Source of the DNA: Clostridium sp. CAG:793
GTDB lineage: Bacteria > Bacillota > Clostridia > TANB77 > CAG-508
Assembly: GCA_000433915.1 (NCBI GenBank)
Contig: HF993646.1
Span: forward strand, 108,437 to 172,436
DNA length: 64,000 bases
Reading direction: 5' to 3'
A program made the translations under genes and the position numbers. This document shows positions 1-8,945 of the stretch, piece after piece. The notes below the pieces were generated by a model. The model was not told the DNA's origin, made no database searches, and worked only from the letters and a program-made list of their open reading frames with translations. Each line of letters begins with the position of its first letter. The stretch's first letter is position 1.

Positions 1-531
1 AAATTAAATAACAAAGAAATAAAAGAAGATACTGTAGAAGAAGGTTACGAAAACAAGAAAATACAAATTGTTCCTAAGAAGATAAGTAATTATTATACTA
101 ATTCGAAGAATAATGAAGTCGTTTTGCAACCAGGAGAGAATATAATTAAGTTATTTTATACTCCTGTCACAAAGAACTCTACAGAAATGAAAAAAGACAA
201 TAACACTCAAAGATATATAACTGTAAAATGTGTTGATATAGACACAAATAAGATATTAAGAAAAGACAGCGTAGTTGTTAATTCAAATAATAAAGCTGTA
301 TACAAATTAAGAAGAATCGAGGGATATCAAATAGTGAAAAACAAAGACAATTCTAATAAAAAGGATAGCTTAATTGATGAGATAATTAGTAGTATAGATA
401 CTGATAATAAATTTAATGTAAATAATGAGTTAGATTCATTAACCGAAGATGAAAAGAATATGATTGATGAACAATATGAAATTGTTATGAACTGTGATGA
501 ATCTGATTATATTATATATTATAAAAAATAA
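1..531 (+). CDS. MucBP-like repeat protein, C-terminal part (5' end outside window)
   Basis: The reading frame is open from the first base and ends in TAA at 529-531, so the gene begins before the window. The roughly 176 visible residues hold two stretches that look like MucBP-type beta modules: one ends in 'NIIKLFYTPV', the other begins 'YITVKCVDIDTNKIL' and is followed by a long acidic/Asn-rich linker and a final 'SDYIIYYKK'. Such modules occur in surface proteins of Bacillota. No LPXTG or membrane anchor is present at the C-terminus, so attachment, if any, must lie upstream. The function is inferred only from repeat style. Confidence 0.5.
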   Translation, partial: KLNNKEIKEDTVEEGYENKKIQIVPKKISNYYTNSKNNEVVLQPGENIIKLFYTPVTKNSTEMKKDNNTQRYITVKCVDIDTNKILRKDSVVVNSNNKAVYKLRRIEGYQIVKNKDNSNKKDSLIDEIISSIDTDNKFNVNNELDSLTEDEKNMIDEQYEIVMNCDESDYIIYYKK

Positions 532-545
532 TAAATGTATGGAAA

Positions 546-571
546 AATAACCTATAAACATATAGGTTATT
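546..571. terminator. Bidirectional terminator between convergent genes
   Basis: An 11-bp perfect stem (AATAACCTATA / TATAGGTTATT) with a 4-nt loop lies between the plus-strand surface gene and minus-strand rnhA. A/T runs flank it on both sides, so it can serve both genes. Confidence 0.6.
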
Positions 572-580
572 TGCAAAAGA

Positions 581-1015
581 TTATAAGTTTTTAATAGCAT
601 CTCTAGCTAATTCGTCGCATCGATTGTTATAATGGTTATCTGCATGTCCTTTTACTTTGTTAAAAGTGACTTTATGAATTTTGGTAAGAGAATAAAGTTC
701 TTGCCAGAGTTCTTTATTTTTTACAGAATCACCAGAAGCTGTTTTCCATCCTTTTTGCATCCAGTTGAAAATCCAACCTTGTGTAAAAGTATTAACAACA
801 TAAGCACTATCACTATATAATTCGACTTCACAAGGGTATTTTAAAGCTTTCAAACCTTCGATTACAGCAGTAATTTCCATTATATTATTTGTGGTATTTT
901 TATTGCCACCGGAAATTTCCTTTTCCTTGCCATTATATATTAGTACGGCTGCCCATCCTCCGGGACCTGGATTACCTGAGCATGCACCATCTGTATATAT
1001 GATAATTTTTTCCAT
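581..1015 (-). CDS. rnhA: Ribonuclease HI
   Basis: Cytosolic endonuclease that cuts the RNA strand of RNA-DNA hybrids (primers, R-loops). At 144 aa it is the usual bacterial RNase HI length. The motif YTDGACSGNPGPGG supplies the first catalytic Asp (D9), followed by E47 in NNIMEIT, D69 in YSDSAYV, H124 in VKGHAD and D134 in CDELA, so the DEDD set plus the flexible-loop His are all present. A GGAGG ribosome site sits 8 nt before the ATG. It is a single gene facing left and converging on the preceding gene. Confidence 0.95.
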   Translation of the reverse strand: MEKIIIYTDGACSGNPGPGGWAAVLIYNGKEKEISGGNKNTTNNIMEITAVIEGLKALKYPCEVELYSDSAYVVNTFTQGWIFNWMQKGWKTASGDSVKNKELWQELYSLTKIHKVTFNKVKGHADNHYNNRCDELARDAIKNL

Positions 1016-1125
1016 ACAAAACCTCCAAATTAATTGAAAAAAATATGAATTTATGTTATTATATCAATAAATAACGTAGCTTTCAATAGAAAGTATGAAA
1101 TAATATAAAAGAAAGGAGAAGTACA

Positions 1126-2346
1126 TTGTCGAAAATATTAGGAATAATTGCTGAATATAATCCATTTCATAATGGACATGTATATCACATACAAAATAGC
1201 AAAGAACAGGCTGGAGCAGATTATACTGTTGCTGTAATTACAGGTAACTTTACTCAGAGAGGAAATGCAGCCATAGTGAATAAGTGGGAAAAGGCTAAGA
1301 TGGCTATAAAAAGTGGAGTGGATTTAGTAATAGAACTTCCAACACTGTATAGCATATCTAGTGCGGAAAATTTTGCAAGTGGTGCGATAAAAATTCTAGA
1401 TGAACTTGGAATAATTGATAGTTTGTCATTTGGAATAGAATCAAATAATATATCATTGCTTAATAATATAGCTAATGTTTTATATGAAGAACCAGTACAA
1501 TATGTAAATTATTTGAAAGATGAATTAAAACAAGGAAAATCATTTCCTAAAGCACGTGAAGAAGCAATAATCAAATATTTGAAAGATCCTAAGTATGATA
1601 ATATCTTAAATGGATCAAATAATATTTTAGCTATTGAATATCTTAAAGCTTTAAAAAAGCAAAAAAGTAAAATAACTCCGATAGGAATCCGTAGAGAAAA
1701 AGTGTATTACAATAGTAAAAAAATAATAGACGAGTATGCTAGTGCGACTGGTATTAGATATTTAATGATGAGAAAACAAATGGAGGAAGTAGCCAGAGTT
1801 GTTCCAAGTAGTAGTTTTAATATATTGCTAGAAAATATAAAAAATGGGACTTATGTACTTGATCTTGCAAATTATTGTGACATTATAATATATAAATTAA
1901 GAAGTATGACAATAAAGGAAATTGCAGACTTACCAGAAGTATCAGAGGGATTAGAAAATTCGATTAAACAAGCTGTTGGCAAAACTAATAATATCATTGA
2001 ATTGATAAATATGATTAAGTCAAAGAGATATACTCAAACAAGAATACAACGAATAATGTTATATGCTCTTTTAAACATAAAAAAGGCTGATATGGAAATG
2101 TCAAAGGCAATAAAACCATATGTACGAGTATTAGGATTTAATGAAAATGGTAGAAAATTATTATCAGAAATTGATCCTAGAGTAAAAGTAATTACATCAG
2201 TTAGCAAATTTGAAAGGGAGAATAGAAACAAGAAATATTCTAAAATGCTTGAAATTGATAAATATGCTACAGATGTGTATACAATAGGGTATTCAGAAGA
2301 ATCAAAAACTGGTTTGGATTATACAAATGGGTTAGTCATAATGTAA
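1126..2346 (+). CDS. tmcAL: tRNA(Met) cytidine acetate ligase
   Basis: TmcAL (formerly YlbM) uses acetate and ATP to make N4-acetylcytidine at the wobble base of elongator tRNA-Met. The N-terminus 'GIIAEYNPFHNGHVYHI' carries the nucleotidyltransferase HxGH-type signature (HNGH), followed by the conserved 'VITGNFTQRGNAAIVNKW' and 'DLVIELPT'. At 406 aa the length fits the family. The start is TTG, chosen because AGGAG lies about 6 nt upstream and the protein aligns from residue 1. A strong terminator overlaps the stop codon, so it is monocistronic. Confidence 0.93.
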   Translation: MSKILGIIAEYNPFHNGHVYHIQNSKEQAGADYTVAVITGNFTQRGNAAIVNKWEKAKMAIKSGVDLVIELPTLYSISSAENFASGAIKILDELGIIDSLSFGIESNNISLLNNIANVLYEEPVQYVNYLKDELKQGKSFPKAREEAIIKYLKDPKYDNILNGSNNILAIEYLKALKKQKSKITPIGIRREKVYYNSKKIIDEYASATGIRYLMMRKQMEEVARVVPSSSFNILLENIKNGTYVLDLANYCDIIIYKLRSMTIKEIADLPEVSEGLENSIKQAVGKTNNIIELINMIKSKRYTQTRIQRIMLYALLNIKKADMEMSKAIKPYVRVLGFNENGRKLLSEIDPRVKVITSVSKFERENRNKKYSKMLEIDKYATDVYTIGYSEESKTGLDYTNGLVIM

Positions 2347-2380
2347 TATTACAAAGATATTACATTATGATTATTTTTTT
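2338..2380 (+). terminator. Rho-independent terminator of tmcAL
   Basis: A 12-bp stem (ATAATGTAATAT / ATATTACATTAT) overlaps the tmcAL stop codon and is followed by ATTATTTTTTT. Confidence 0.75.
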
Positions 2381-2454
2381 ATTATAATTATTGAAAGAAA
2401 TAGCTTAATAGAATATAATGGCATTGAAATTTAAATATAACAGGAGGAAATCCT

Positions 2455-3015
2455 ATGGGCGACGAAACTTTCGCAGAATACATTCTAGGAGAAACAGATT
2501 GGAGCAAGAAGCTAGAAATAATGTATTATTTGAAAAAGAGAACAGGAATATATTATGATAATTCAGTAATATTTAAAGCTCTAATAACAAAGATGTTCCT
2601 AGATTATTTAAAACAGTATTATCCTGATTTACAAATTGACGAGAATATAGTTATAACGGCTAGATTGCTTTGCGATTGTATGAAAGTAGAAAACTCAACT
2701 AATATAGAAGAAATAAAGAATTATGCAAAAAGAGGAGCTGAATATTTAGCTAAACTTGGCTTTGACGAAAGATTTTGCAAAATATGTGAAGGAGTAAATA
2801 GATATACAATAAAAGAAAATAGAACAATAGAAATGGACATACTAGAACTAGCAGATCAATTTGGCGGAATGTTATTGGACAGACCGGAAAGAATAGGTTT
2901 TGAACCAGAAGAAGCTATTGTATTATTACAATATAGAAATCTAAAAGATAAAGAAAATAAAATGTTAAATTTATTTATAGAATTTGTACATTATGCACAA
3001 AATATTGAGGTATAG
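2455..3015 (+). CDS. Degenerate HD-domain-like protein
   Basis: 186 aa, starting at ATG after a strong AGGAGG. The fold pattern resembles HD phosphohydrolases: a helix with 'ITARLLCDCMK' where an HD motif would lie, and 'MDILELADQFGGMLLDRPER', like the ADxFDAL...DRPY segment of HD/HD-GYP proteins. The metal-binding His-Asp residues are not evident, so it is probably catalytically inactive or only structurally related. It is followed by two genes at 12- and 13-nt spacing, forming a likely operon with the EndoQ-like nuclease. No specific function can be assigned. Confidence 0.5.
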   Translation: MGDETFAEYILGETDWSKKLEIMYYLKKRTGIYYDNSVIFKALITKMFLDYLKQYYPDLQIDENIVITARLLCDCMKVENSTNIEEIKNYAKRGAEYLAKLGFDERFCKICEGVNRYTIKENRTIEMDILELADQFGGMLLDRPERIGFEPEEAIVLLQYRNLKDKENKMLNLFIEFVHYAQNIEV

Positions 3016-3027
3016 GAGGGGAATAAT

Positions 3028-3426
3028 ATGCCAACAGAAGATAGTATAAGAAAAGCTCAGAAGATTTTTAATGATATGACAGATCCGCAAAATTTAATAA
3101 AAGGAATCAGCTATGCTAAGCAACTAGAGGAAGATTTTGTGAGAATGATTGAGCTACAGAAATTAAGAGAAAATCAGAAAAGCAAAGAAAAAGTCGAAAT
3201 AACTCCGACACAATTAGCTTCTGAAATTGCTAATGACATGATGAGAAGTGAAAGAGAAAGTGGCGCTATGTCGCCTGAAGTCGCTAATACTCCATATACG
3301 AGCCATAGTGTGTTAAATCCACATAATCCGGATGTGGAAGAACTGTATAGTAGATATGGAAATGGAGCAATAGAAAATAATAGAGAACAAAATAGAGAAC
3401 AAAATAGTGAGGAACATACAAGATAG
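3028..3426 (+). CDS. Conserved-type hypothetical protein, Clostridia
   Basis: 132 aa, no recognised domain. The N-terminal half looks helical ('AQKIFNDMTDPQNLIKGISYAKQ'). The C-terminal part is polar and ends in a repeated NREQ/NSEEH tract, probably disordered. No signal peptide or membrane segment is visible. It sits between the HD-like gene and the EndoQ-like gene with a good ribosome site (AGGAGGGG), so it is probably co-transcribed. Confidence 0.5.
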   Translation: MPTEDSIRKAQKIFNDMTDPQNLIKGISYAKQLEEDFVRMIELQKLRENQKSKEKVEITPTQLASEIANDMMRSERESGAMSPEVANTPYTSHSVLNPHNPDVEELYSRYGNGAIENNREQNREQNSEEHTR

Positions 3427-3439
3427 AGAGGAAAATTAA

Positions 3440-4630
3440 ATGAACGAAATATTTGCAGATTTACATGTACACATAGGAAGAAGCGAAAATGGAAAACCAA
3501 TAAAAATTACAGGAGCTCGTTCACTGAACTTTGCTAACATAGCAAAAGAATGTTATGAAAGAAAAGGAATTGATGTAGTAGGAATAATTGATTGTGCATC
3601 ACCTTATGTTATTGAAGACATTGAAAACTTTTTAAAAACAGGTGAAGCATATGAATTAAAAGATGGTGGAATAATTTATAAAGATAAAGTATGTATTATA
3701 CTAGGAAGTGAAGTAGAAACATCAGAAAAAAATGAAGATGGCAAAACAGGTAGTGCACATAATTTATGTTATTTTCCAACGCTTAAGGATATAAAAGGCT
3801 TTTCGCAGGAAATGTCTAAGCATATTCATAATATTACATTAAGTACTCAAAGATCTGATGTATCAGGTTATGAATTAATTGATATAGTAGAGAAATATAA
3901 TGGTGTATTAATTCCTGCTCACGTATTTACACCATTTAAAAGTTATTATGGAAATTGCACAAGAAGAATAGAAAGAATTTTTAAAGAAAAATATAATAAA
4001 ATTTTTGCAATAGAATTGGGATTAAGTTCAGATACATATTATGCTGATAAGATTTCAGAATTAGCTGGTAAACAATTTGTAACTAACTCAGATGCACATT
4101 CATTACCTAAAATAGCAAGAGAATATAATAAATTATTAGTAGAAGATGTAAGCTTTAAAGAAATATTTAAAGCAATAAAAGGTGAGGATGGAAGAAAGAT
4201 TATATGTAATTATGGATTAGATCCTAAACTAGGAAAATACAATAGAAGCTTTTGTGAAGATTGCAACTGTTCTATAGAAACACCAGCACCAGCATTAAAA
4301 TGCGATAAATGTGGTGGAACAAATATTACAATGGGAGTTTTCGATAGAATAGAAATGATCAAAGATCAAGAATCAACAAGCCCAAGTTTTAGACCAGAAT
4401 ATCATTATCAAGTACCACTTCAATTTATGCCAGGAGTGGGAAATAAAGCCATAGAAAAATTACTTTCTGCATTTGGCACAGAAATGACTATATTAAATAA
4501 AGTTACAAGAGATGATTTAGAATCTTGTGTTGGAGAAAAATTAGCTGATGTTATTGATAATGCTAGACAAGGAAAAATGCATATTCATGCCGGAGGTGGC
4601 GGAGTATACGGAAAAGTAGAAAATGTATAG
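3440..4630 (+). CDS. EndoQ-like PHP-domain endonuclease (TIGR00375 type)
   Basis: 396 aa. The N-terminal PHP metallo-hydrolase begins 'FADLHVHIGRS' (HxH metal ligands) with further ligands in 'GSEVET', 'IPAHVFTPF' and 'TNSDAHSLPKI'. A zinc ribbon follows (FCEDCNCS...LKCDKCGG, about residues 273-295), then a helix-hairpin-helix-like 'FMPGVGNKAIEKLLSAFGTE'. This order matches endonuclease Q relatives, which in archaea and some Bacillota cleave 5' to deaminated bases such as uracil or hypoxanthine. DNA repair of deaminated bases is therefore the likely role. Last gene of a three-gene operon closed by a terminator. Confidence 0.8.
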   Translation: MNEIFADLHVHIGRSENGKPIKITGARSLNFANIAKECYERKGIDVVGIIDCASPYVIEDIENFLKTGEAYELKDGGIIYKDKVCIILGSEVETSEKNEDGKTGSAHNLCYFPTLKDIKGFSQEMSKHIHNITLSTQRSDVSGYELIDIVEKYNGVLIPAHVFTPFKSYYGNCTRRIERIFKEKYNKIFAIELGLSSDTYYADKISELAGKQFVTNSDAHSLPKIAREYNKLLVEDVSFKEIFKAIKGEDGRKIICNYGLDPKLGKYNRSFCEDCNCSIETPAPALKCDKCGGTNITMGVFDRIEMIKDQESTSPSFRPEYHYQVPLQFMPGVGNKAIEKLLSAFGTEMTILNKVTRDDLESCVGEKLADVIDNARQGKMHIHAGGGGVYGKVENV

Positions 4631-4640
4631 ATAAAAAATG

Positions 4641-4668
4641 CAATAATCTTAGGATTATTGTATTTTTG
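4641..4668 (+). terminator. Terminator after EndoQ-like gene
   Basis: Stem CAATAATC / GATTATTG with a 4-nt loop, followed by TATTTTTGC. Confidence 0.65.
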
Positions 4669-4778
4669 CTTATATAGAAATATGAAGCCTATAGTAATAA
4701 ATGATTGGGCAGATTTATTATACAAAAATGAATAATAATAACTTTTATGGAATAGTATTATGTATCAGGAGGAAACAG

Positions 4779-5387
4779 ATGAGAAAGGCGATAGAAAGAC
4801 ATATACAAGAAAACATAAAAGAATATTTTATACTTTTTTTAGTACTTCTTATGGGAATATTGATTGGCACATTTGTATTAAATAATTCAGGTGATGAACA
4901 AAAATCGGAGATAATTAAATACATTACTGATTTTAATTCTAGTATAAAAAGTGGAAACAAAATAGATTATGCTTGTATACTTAAAGAAAATATAAATAAA
5001 AATATAAAAACTATACTTTTAATGGCTTTTTTAAGTATATCTATAATTGGCATATTGGGTACATATATTTTTATTGGGTATAAAGGATTTTGCATAGGAT
5101 ATTCAATTTCAGCAGTTATTATGACTTTGGGAATTGGAAAGGGAATGTTATTTACTTTATCTATTATGCTAGTAAGTAAAATAATAGAGATTCCAGCACT
5201 ATTGATGTTGGCAGTTGCTGGAATGAAAATGTATAAATCTATTGTGCAAGATAGAGAAAATTTTAAACAAGAAATAGTAAAGTATTTAATATATGTGGGA
5301 GTGGCGATTTTTTTATTAGCAATATCAGTATTACTAGAAACCTATTTATCAAGTAACCTATATATTAGTATTTCAAAGTATATATGA
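4779..5387 (+). CDS. spoIIM: Stage II sporulation protein M
   Basis: 202 aa integral membrane protein with about five hydrophobic segments (near residues 17-37, 76-98, 106-128, 130-152 and 170-190). SpoIIM works with SpoIID and SpoIIP in the DMP peptidoglycan-remodelling complex that drives engulfment. The start is the ATG at 4779, because AGGAGG lies 6 nt before it. The upstream in-frame ATGs have no ribosome site. The adjacent xerD follows the order seen in many Clostridia and supports the call. Confidence 0.82.
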   Translation: MRKAIERHIQENIKEYFILFLVLLMGILIGTFVLNNSGDEQKSEIIKYITDFNSSIKSGNKIDYACILKENINKNIKTILLMAFLSISIIGILGTYIFIGYKGFCIGYSISAVIMTLGIGKGMLFTLSIMLVSKIIEIPALLMLAVAGMKMYKSIVQDRENFKQEIVKYLIYVGVAIFLLAISVLLETYLSSNLYISISKYI

Positions 5388-5532
5388 CTACAACAGAAAT
5401 GCAAAAAAGTCAATACTTTTGGACAAAATTTATTTAATAAAATATTGCTCAATTCTCTTTACTTTTTAGAAATAATTTGATATAACATAATAAGTTTATG
5501 TAAAACAATATAATTTAAAGGGGCAAAACAAA

Positions 5533-6414
5533 ATGGATAAGCAAATCAAACTTTTTTTAGAATTTTTACAGAACGATAAAAAATTGTCAGATAATACTCT
5601 TCAATCTTATAGAAGAGATATTTTACAATTCGAAAAGTTCCTTGACGCCAATGATATTAACTTTTCAAAAGCAACAGAAGAAAACATTGAAGATTATCTA
5701 AAAGAGTTACAAAAAGAAGGCAAGAAGACGTCTACTGCATCTAGAAGTTTAGCTACTATACGTTCTTTTTATCAATATCTATTAAGGACAAAGAAGGTTA
5801 AGGAAGATCCAACTGTTTCTATCCAATCTCCTAAAATAGAGAAAAGAGTTCCAAGTGTATTGACTTCTGAAGAAGTTGAACTATTACTAGATCAACCAAA
5901 AGACGTTGATTTAAAAGGAACTAGAGATAAGGCAATGCTTGAGTTTGCTTATGCAACTGGAATGAAAGTAACAGAAATAATTGATTTAAATATAGATGAT
6001 GTTAATTTTGACGAAAATACAGTATTATGCAGTAATGGAAAAAAAGCTAGAATTATTCCATTAGGAACATTAGCTGAAAAAGCACTTAAAGAATATGTTG
6101 AAGATGCACGACCAATAATGGTTAAAGATGAAACTAACAAAGCATTATTTGTAAATGTTAATGGTGATAGATTAACAAGACAAGGATTTTGGAAAATAGT
6201 AAAATATTACAAAGAACAAGCTCATATTGAAAAAGATATAACTCCTCATGTATTAAGACATTCATTTGCAACACATCTTTTACAAAATGGTGCAGATTTA
6301 AAATCTATACAAGCTATGTTAGGACATTCAGATATATCTTCTACTCAGATTTATGCACAATTTCAAACCCCTGAATTAAAAAATATATATAAGAAAGCTC
6401 ATCCAAGAGCATAG
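5533..6414 (+). CDS. xerD: Site-specific tyrosine recombinase XerD-type
   Basis: 293 aa with the SAM-like N-terminal DNA-binding domain and catalytic domain of XerC/XerD, which resolve chromosome dimers at dif. Visible catalytic residues: Lys in NGKKARIIPL, HxLR in 'TPHVLRHSFATHLL', the second His in LGHSDISS, and Tyr in TQIYAQF. The first catalytic Arg, normally in ATGxRVSE, is Lys here (ATGMKVTEI; codon AAA). Spacing to spoIIM is 145 nt and a terminator follows. A second, fully canonical Xer-type recombinase is at 49300-50307, so which is the true XerD needs alignment. Confidence 0.85.
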   Translation: MDKQIKLFLEFLQNDKKLSDNTLQSYRRDILQFEKFLDANDINFSKATEENIEDYLKELQKEGKKTSTASRSLATIRSFYQYLLRTKKVKEDPTVSIQSPKIEKRVPSVLTSEEVELLLDQPKDVDLKGTRDKAMLEFAYATGMKVTEIIDLNIDDVNFDENTVLCSNGKKARIIPLGTLAEKALKEYVEDARPIMVKDETNKALFVNVNGDRLTRQGFWKIVKYYKEQAHIEKDITPHVLRHSFATHLLQNGADLKSIQAMLGHSDISSTQIYAQFQTPELKNIYKKAHPRA

Positions 6415-6423
6415 AAAAAGAAC

Positions 6424-6446
6424 TTAGGCATTGCCTAATTTTTTTT
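6424..6446 (+). terminator. Terminator after xerD
   Basis: Stem TTAGGC / GCCTAA with a 3-nt loop, followed by eight T residues. Confidence 0.7.
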
Positions 6447-6587
6447 GTCTAATTAATATAAACTTTCCCATTTTTGGTACTTGACATATTTCAATAATAA
6501 TAATAAAATATATATGTAGAATATTTATAAAAAATGATTATATATATTTGTACATTGAAAATTTAATGAAAAAGAGGTGTTATAATT

Positions 6588-8129
6588 ATGCAAATTGTAA
6601 TTTATATCACTATTTTTCTAGTCTCAGCGATAATATTTTCAATTATTGGATACATGGCAAGAAAGAAGATTGCAGAGTCAAAGATTGAGGGTGCAGAGAA
6701 AGAAGCACTAAGAATACTTGAAAATGCCAATAAGGAAGCAGAAAATGCAAAGAAGGAAGAAATTGTTCGTGCTAAAGAAGAAATTATAAGAGCAAGAAAT
6801 GATTTGGAAGATGAGATTAGAGAAAGAAGAAGTGATGTTCAACAACAAGAAAAAAGATTGATTCAAAAAGAAGAAAATTTGGAAAAGAAAATTTATAATG
6901 CAGAGCAAAGAGAAAAGCAATTGGACAAACGTGAAGATGGCATTGAGTCTACTAGACAAGAGGTTGAAAAACTAAAAGATGCACAACTTGACGAATTAGA
7001 GAGAATAGCAAGATTAACGGAGAATGAAGCTAAGGAACAATTACTTGCTAAAATTGATGAAACTCTTACAGCAGAAAAAGCTGAAAAAATAAGAGCGATA
7101 GAGGAGCATATAAAAGATAAAGCAGAAGAAACTGCTAAAAATGTTATAACATATGCTATTCAAAAATGTGCTGCAGATCATACCTCAGAAGCTACAGTTT
7201 CTATTGTTTCATTACCAAGTGATGATATGAAGGGAAGAATAATTGGTAGAGAAGGTAGAAATATTAAAGCTCTCGAAACTCTTACAGGTGTTGACTTTAT
7301 TATTGATGATACACCAGAAGCAGTTGTTATATCAGGGTTTGATCCACTTAGAAGAGAAGTTGCAAGGATAGCGCTTGAAAAACTTATTGAAGATGGAAGA
7401 ATACATCCATCAAAGATTGAAGAAATGGTTGAAAAGGCTAAAGAACAATTAGCTAAAACAATCAAGGAAGAGGGCGAAAGAGCTGCAATGGAAGCAGGTG
7501 TTATTAATTTACACCCAGACATTATAAATTTACTTGGAAAGCTAAAGTATAGGACAAGCTATGGACAAAATGTATTAATGCACTCTATTGAAGTTTCTAA
7601 TTTAGCTAGAATAATGGCTGATGAATTAGGACTTGATGTAAAACTTGCAAGACGTGCAGGATTATTACATGATATAGGAAAAGCATTAGACCATGACATG
7701 GAAGGAACTCATGTTGAAATCGGTGTTGATATATTGAAAAAATATAAGGAAGATCCAAGAGTTATAAATGCTGTAGAAGCTCACCATGGAGATGTTGAAC
7801 CGCAAACACCAGAAGCATGTTTAGTACAAGCAGCAGATGCTATATCAGCTTCAAGACCAGGAGCAAGACGAGAAACACTAGAAGCATATATCAAGAGATT
7901 AGAGCAATTGGAATCAATAGCAGATTCTTTTGATGGGGTTGAAAAATCATATGCAATTCAAGCTGGTAGAGAGATTAGAATTATTGTAAGACCAGAAAAG
8001 ATTTCAGATGATCAAATGACTATAATTGCTAGAAAGATTGCTAAAAAAATCGAAGAAGAAATGGATTATCCAGGACAAATAAAAGTAAACATGATTAGAG
8101 AAAAACGTGTTGTTGATTATGCAAGATAA
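6588..8129 (+). CDS. rny: Ribonuclease Y
   Basis: 513 aa membrane-anchored endoribonuclease that starts mRNA decay in Bacillota. Order of parts: N-terminal transmembrane helix (residues 4-24), long charged coiled coil (about 30-200), KH domain with the '[15 protein letters not shown]' loop (about 208-270), and an HD domain with '[21 protein letters not shown]' (about 355-375) providing the metal site. The C-terminal domain ends in [10 protein letters not shown]. The start ATG at 6588 follows AGAGG. Downstream lie the OLE-type RNA, oapA and ymdB; rny-ymdB linkage is usual in Bacillota. Confidence 0.96.
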   Translation: MQIVIYITIFLVSAIIFSIIGYMARKKIAESKIEGAEKEALRILENANKEAENAKKEEIVRAKEEIIRARNDLEDEIRERRSDVQQQEKRLIQKEENLEKKIYNAEQREKQLDKREDGIESTRQEVEKLKDAQLDELERIARLTENEAKEQLLAKIDETLTAEKAEKIRAIEEHIKDKAEETAKNVITYAIQKCAADHTSEATVSIVSLPSDDMKGRIIGREGRNIKALETLTGVDFIIDDTPEAVVISGFDPLRREVARIALEKLIEDGRIHPSKIEEMVEKAKEQLAKTIKEEGERAAMEAGVINLHPDIINLLGKLKYRTSYGQNVLMHSIEVSNLARIMADELGLDVKLARRAGLLHDIGKALDHDMEGTHVEIGVDILKKYKEDPRVINAVEAHHGDVEPQTPEACLVQAADAISASRPGARRETLEAYIKRLEQLESIADSFDGVEKSYAIQAGREIRIIVRPEKISDDQMTIIARKIAKKIEEEMDYPGQIKVNMIREKRVVDYAR

Positions 8130-8141
8130 TTTATAAAATAA

Positions 8142-8177
8142 AAGATTCTATAATAGAAATATTATGGAATCTTTTTT
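8142..8177 (+). terminator. Terminator after rny
   Basis: A 12-bp stem (AGATTCTATAAT / ATTATGGAATCT, one G-T pair) is followed by TTTTT, separating rny from the non-coding RNA promoter downstream. Confidence 0.7.
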
Positions 8178-8307
8178 GGACAATTATGGATATTAATATA
8201 AAATCAAAAAATAAAGAAAAAATGAGAAAATAAAAGAAATATTGAGAAAAACATACAGAATAAGCATTACAAAATACTGCAAAGTCAAAGGAAATGGAAT
8301 AAATCAC

Positions 8308-8336
8308 TTTACACAATAATATAAATATTGTATACT
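8308..8336 (+). promoter_or_regulatory. Sigma-A-type promoter of the OLE-type RNA
   Basis: TTTACA (8308-8313), a 17-nt spacer, then TATACT (8331-8336). The predicted start is near 8343. No ribosome site or long reading frame follows for 600 nt. Confidence 0.7.
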
Positions 8337-8342
8337 ATATCT

Positions 8343-8905
8343 TGTTGGTGCAGTATTCTAGTGATATTGCTTATTATGAGAGTGGGGCTAAAAATCCACT
8401 AAAAGGCTGACACGAATTTTATATTTTGCGCGGGACGCCAAGCTTGTGTGATATATAAAATATGAGAATAGGAAAATATATAATGGCATATATATTAACT
8501 CCTCTTTTCGCATAGTCTATCAATAGCCTGTTTTGAGTGATAGTCTTGGGATTAACTTAAAAAATAAGATTATTTGGCCAAATAGTTTTATTATTTGTTA
8601 TGAAATCACTATTGCAAAAAGAACTAGTAATAAACGTAATATTTCAAGGAAATCTTCTAGACTGTTTGCATCAAATGTGAGAAGTTTTATGGATTAAGAT
8701 ACGGATTTAAGTGGCAATCTGGTAGCCAAATTTTTGGATGCTCTGATTAAATGGAAACAACTAAACAGTAATGGTTAGTTCGGAGTAGAGAAATTCGACT
8801 AGACCTAAACCGTAAAATTTACGTATAACTTTACCAACAAAATAAATAAAAAATAAGTAGAGAATTGATATCAAGCGGTAAGTTAAACTTATCGTTTTAT
8901 TTTTT
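8343..8905 (+). ncRNA. Probable OLE RNA (ornate large extremophilic RNA)
   Basis: A non-coding stretch of about 560 nt runs from a good promoter to a rho-independent terminator, and no credible reading frame lies within it on the plus strand. OLE RNAs are about 600 nt, highly structured, found mainly in anaerobic or extremophilic Bacillota, and usually lie directly upstream of oapA, whose product binds the RNA at the membrane. The next gene here fits OapA. Local structure I can see: AGTGG/CCACT (8381-8400), ATTTTATAT/ATATAAAAT (8416-8461), CTATCA/TGATAG (8517-8543), a 14-nt palindrome at 8571-8584, and CGTAAA/TTTACG near 8811-8822. Identification is by size, structure and neighbour, not covariance. 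Another large RNA class is possible. Confidence 0.68.
8873..8905 (+). terminator. Terminator at the 3' end of the OLE-type RNA
   Basis: A 10-bp stem (AAGCGGTAAG / CTTATCGTTT, two G-T pairs) with a 5-nt loop, followed by TATTTTTT. It may be partly read through into oapA, which lies 40 nt on. Confidence 0.6.
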
Positions 8906-8945
8906 ATAAAGCTTTGGATAGACAAAGTAGGAAAAGTATTATATA

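Noticed and set aside
2034..2231. Antisense reading frames inside core genes on both strands
   Set aside because: They lie opposite well-conserved coding regions, lack ribosome sites and encode low-complexity hydrophobic peptides; the same holds for all similar shadows in the window.
8343..8905. tmRNA, SRP RNA or 6S RNA instead of OLE
   Set aside because: The length (about 560 nt) is too great for 6S or SRP RNA, no tmRNA termini or tag frame are present, and the neighbouring gene fits OapA.
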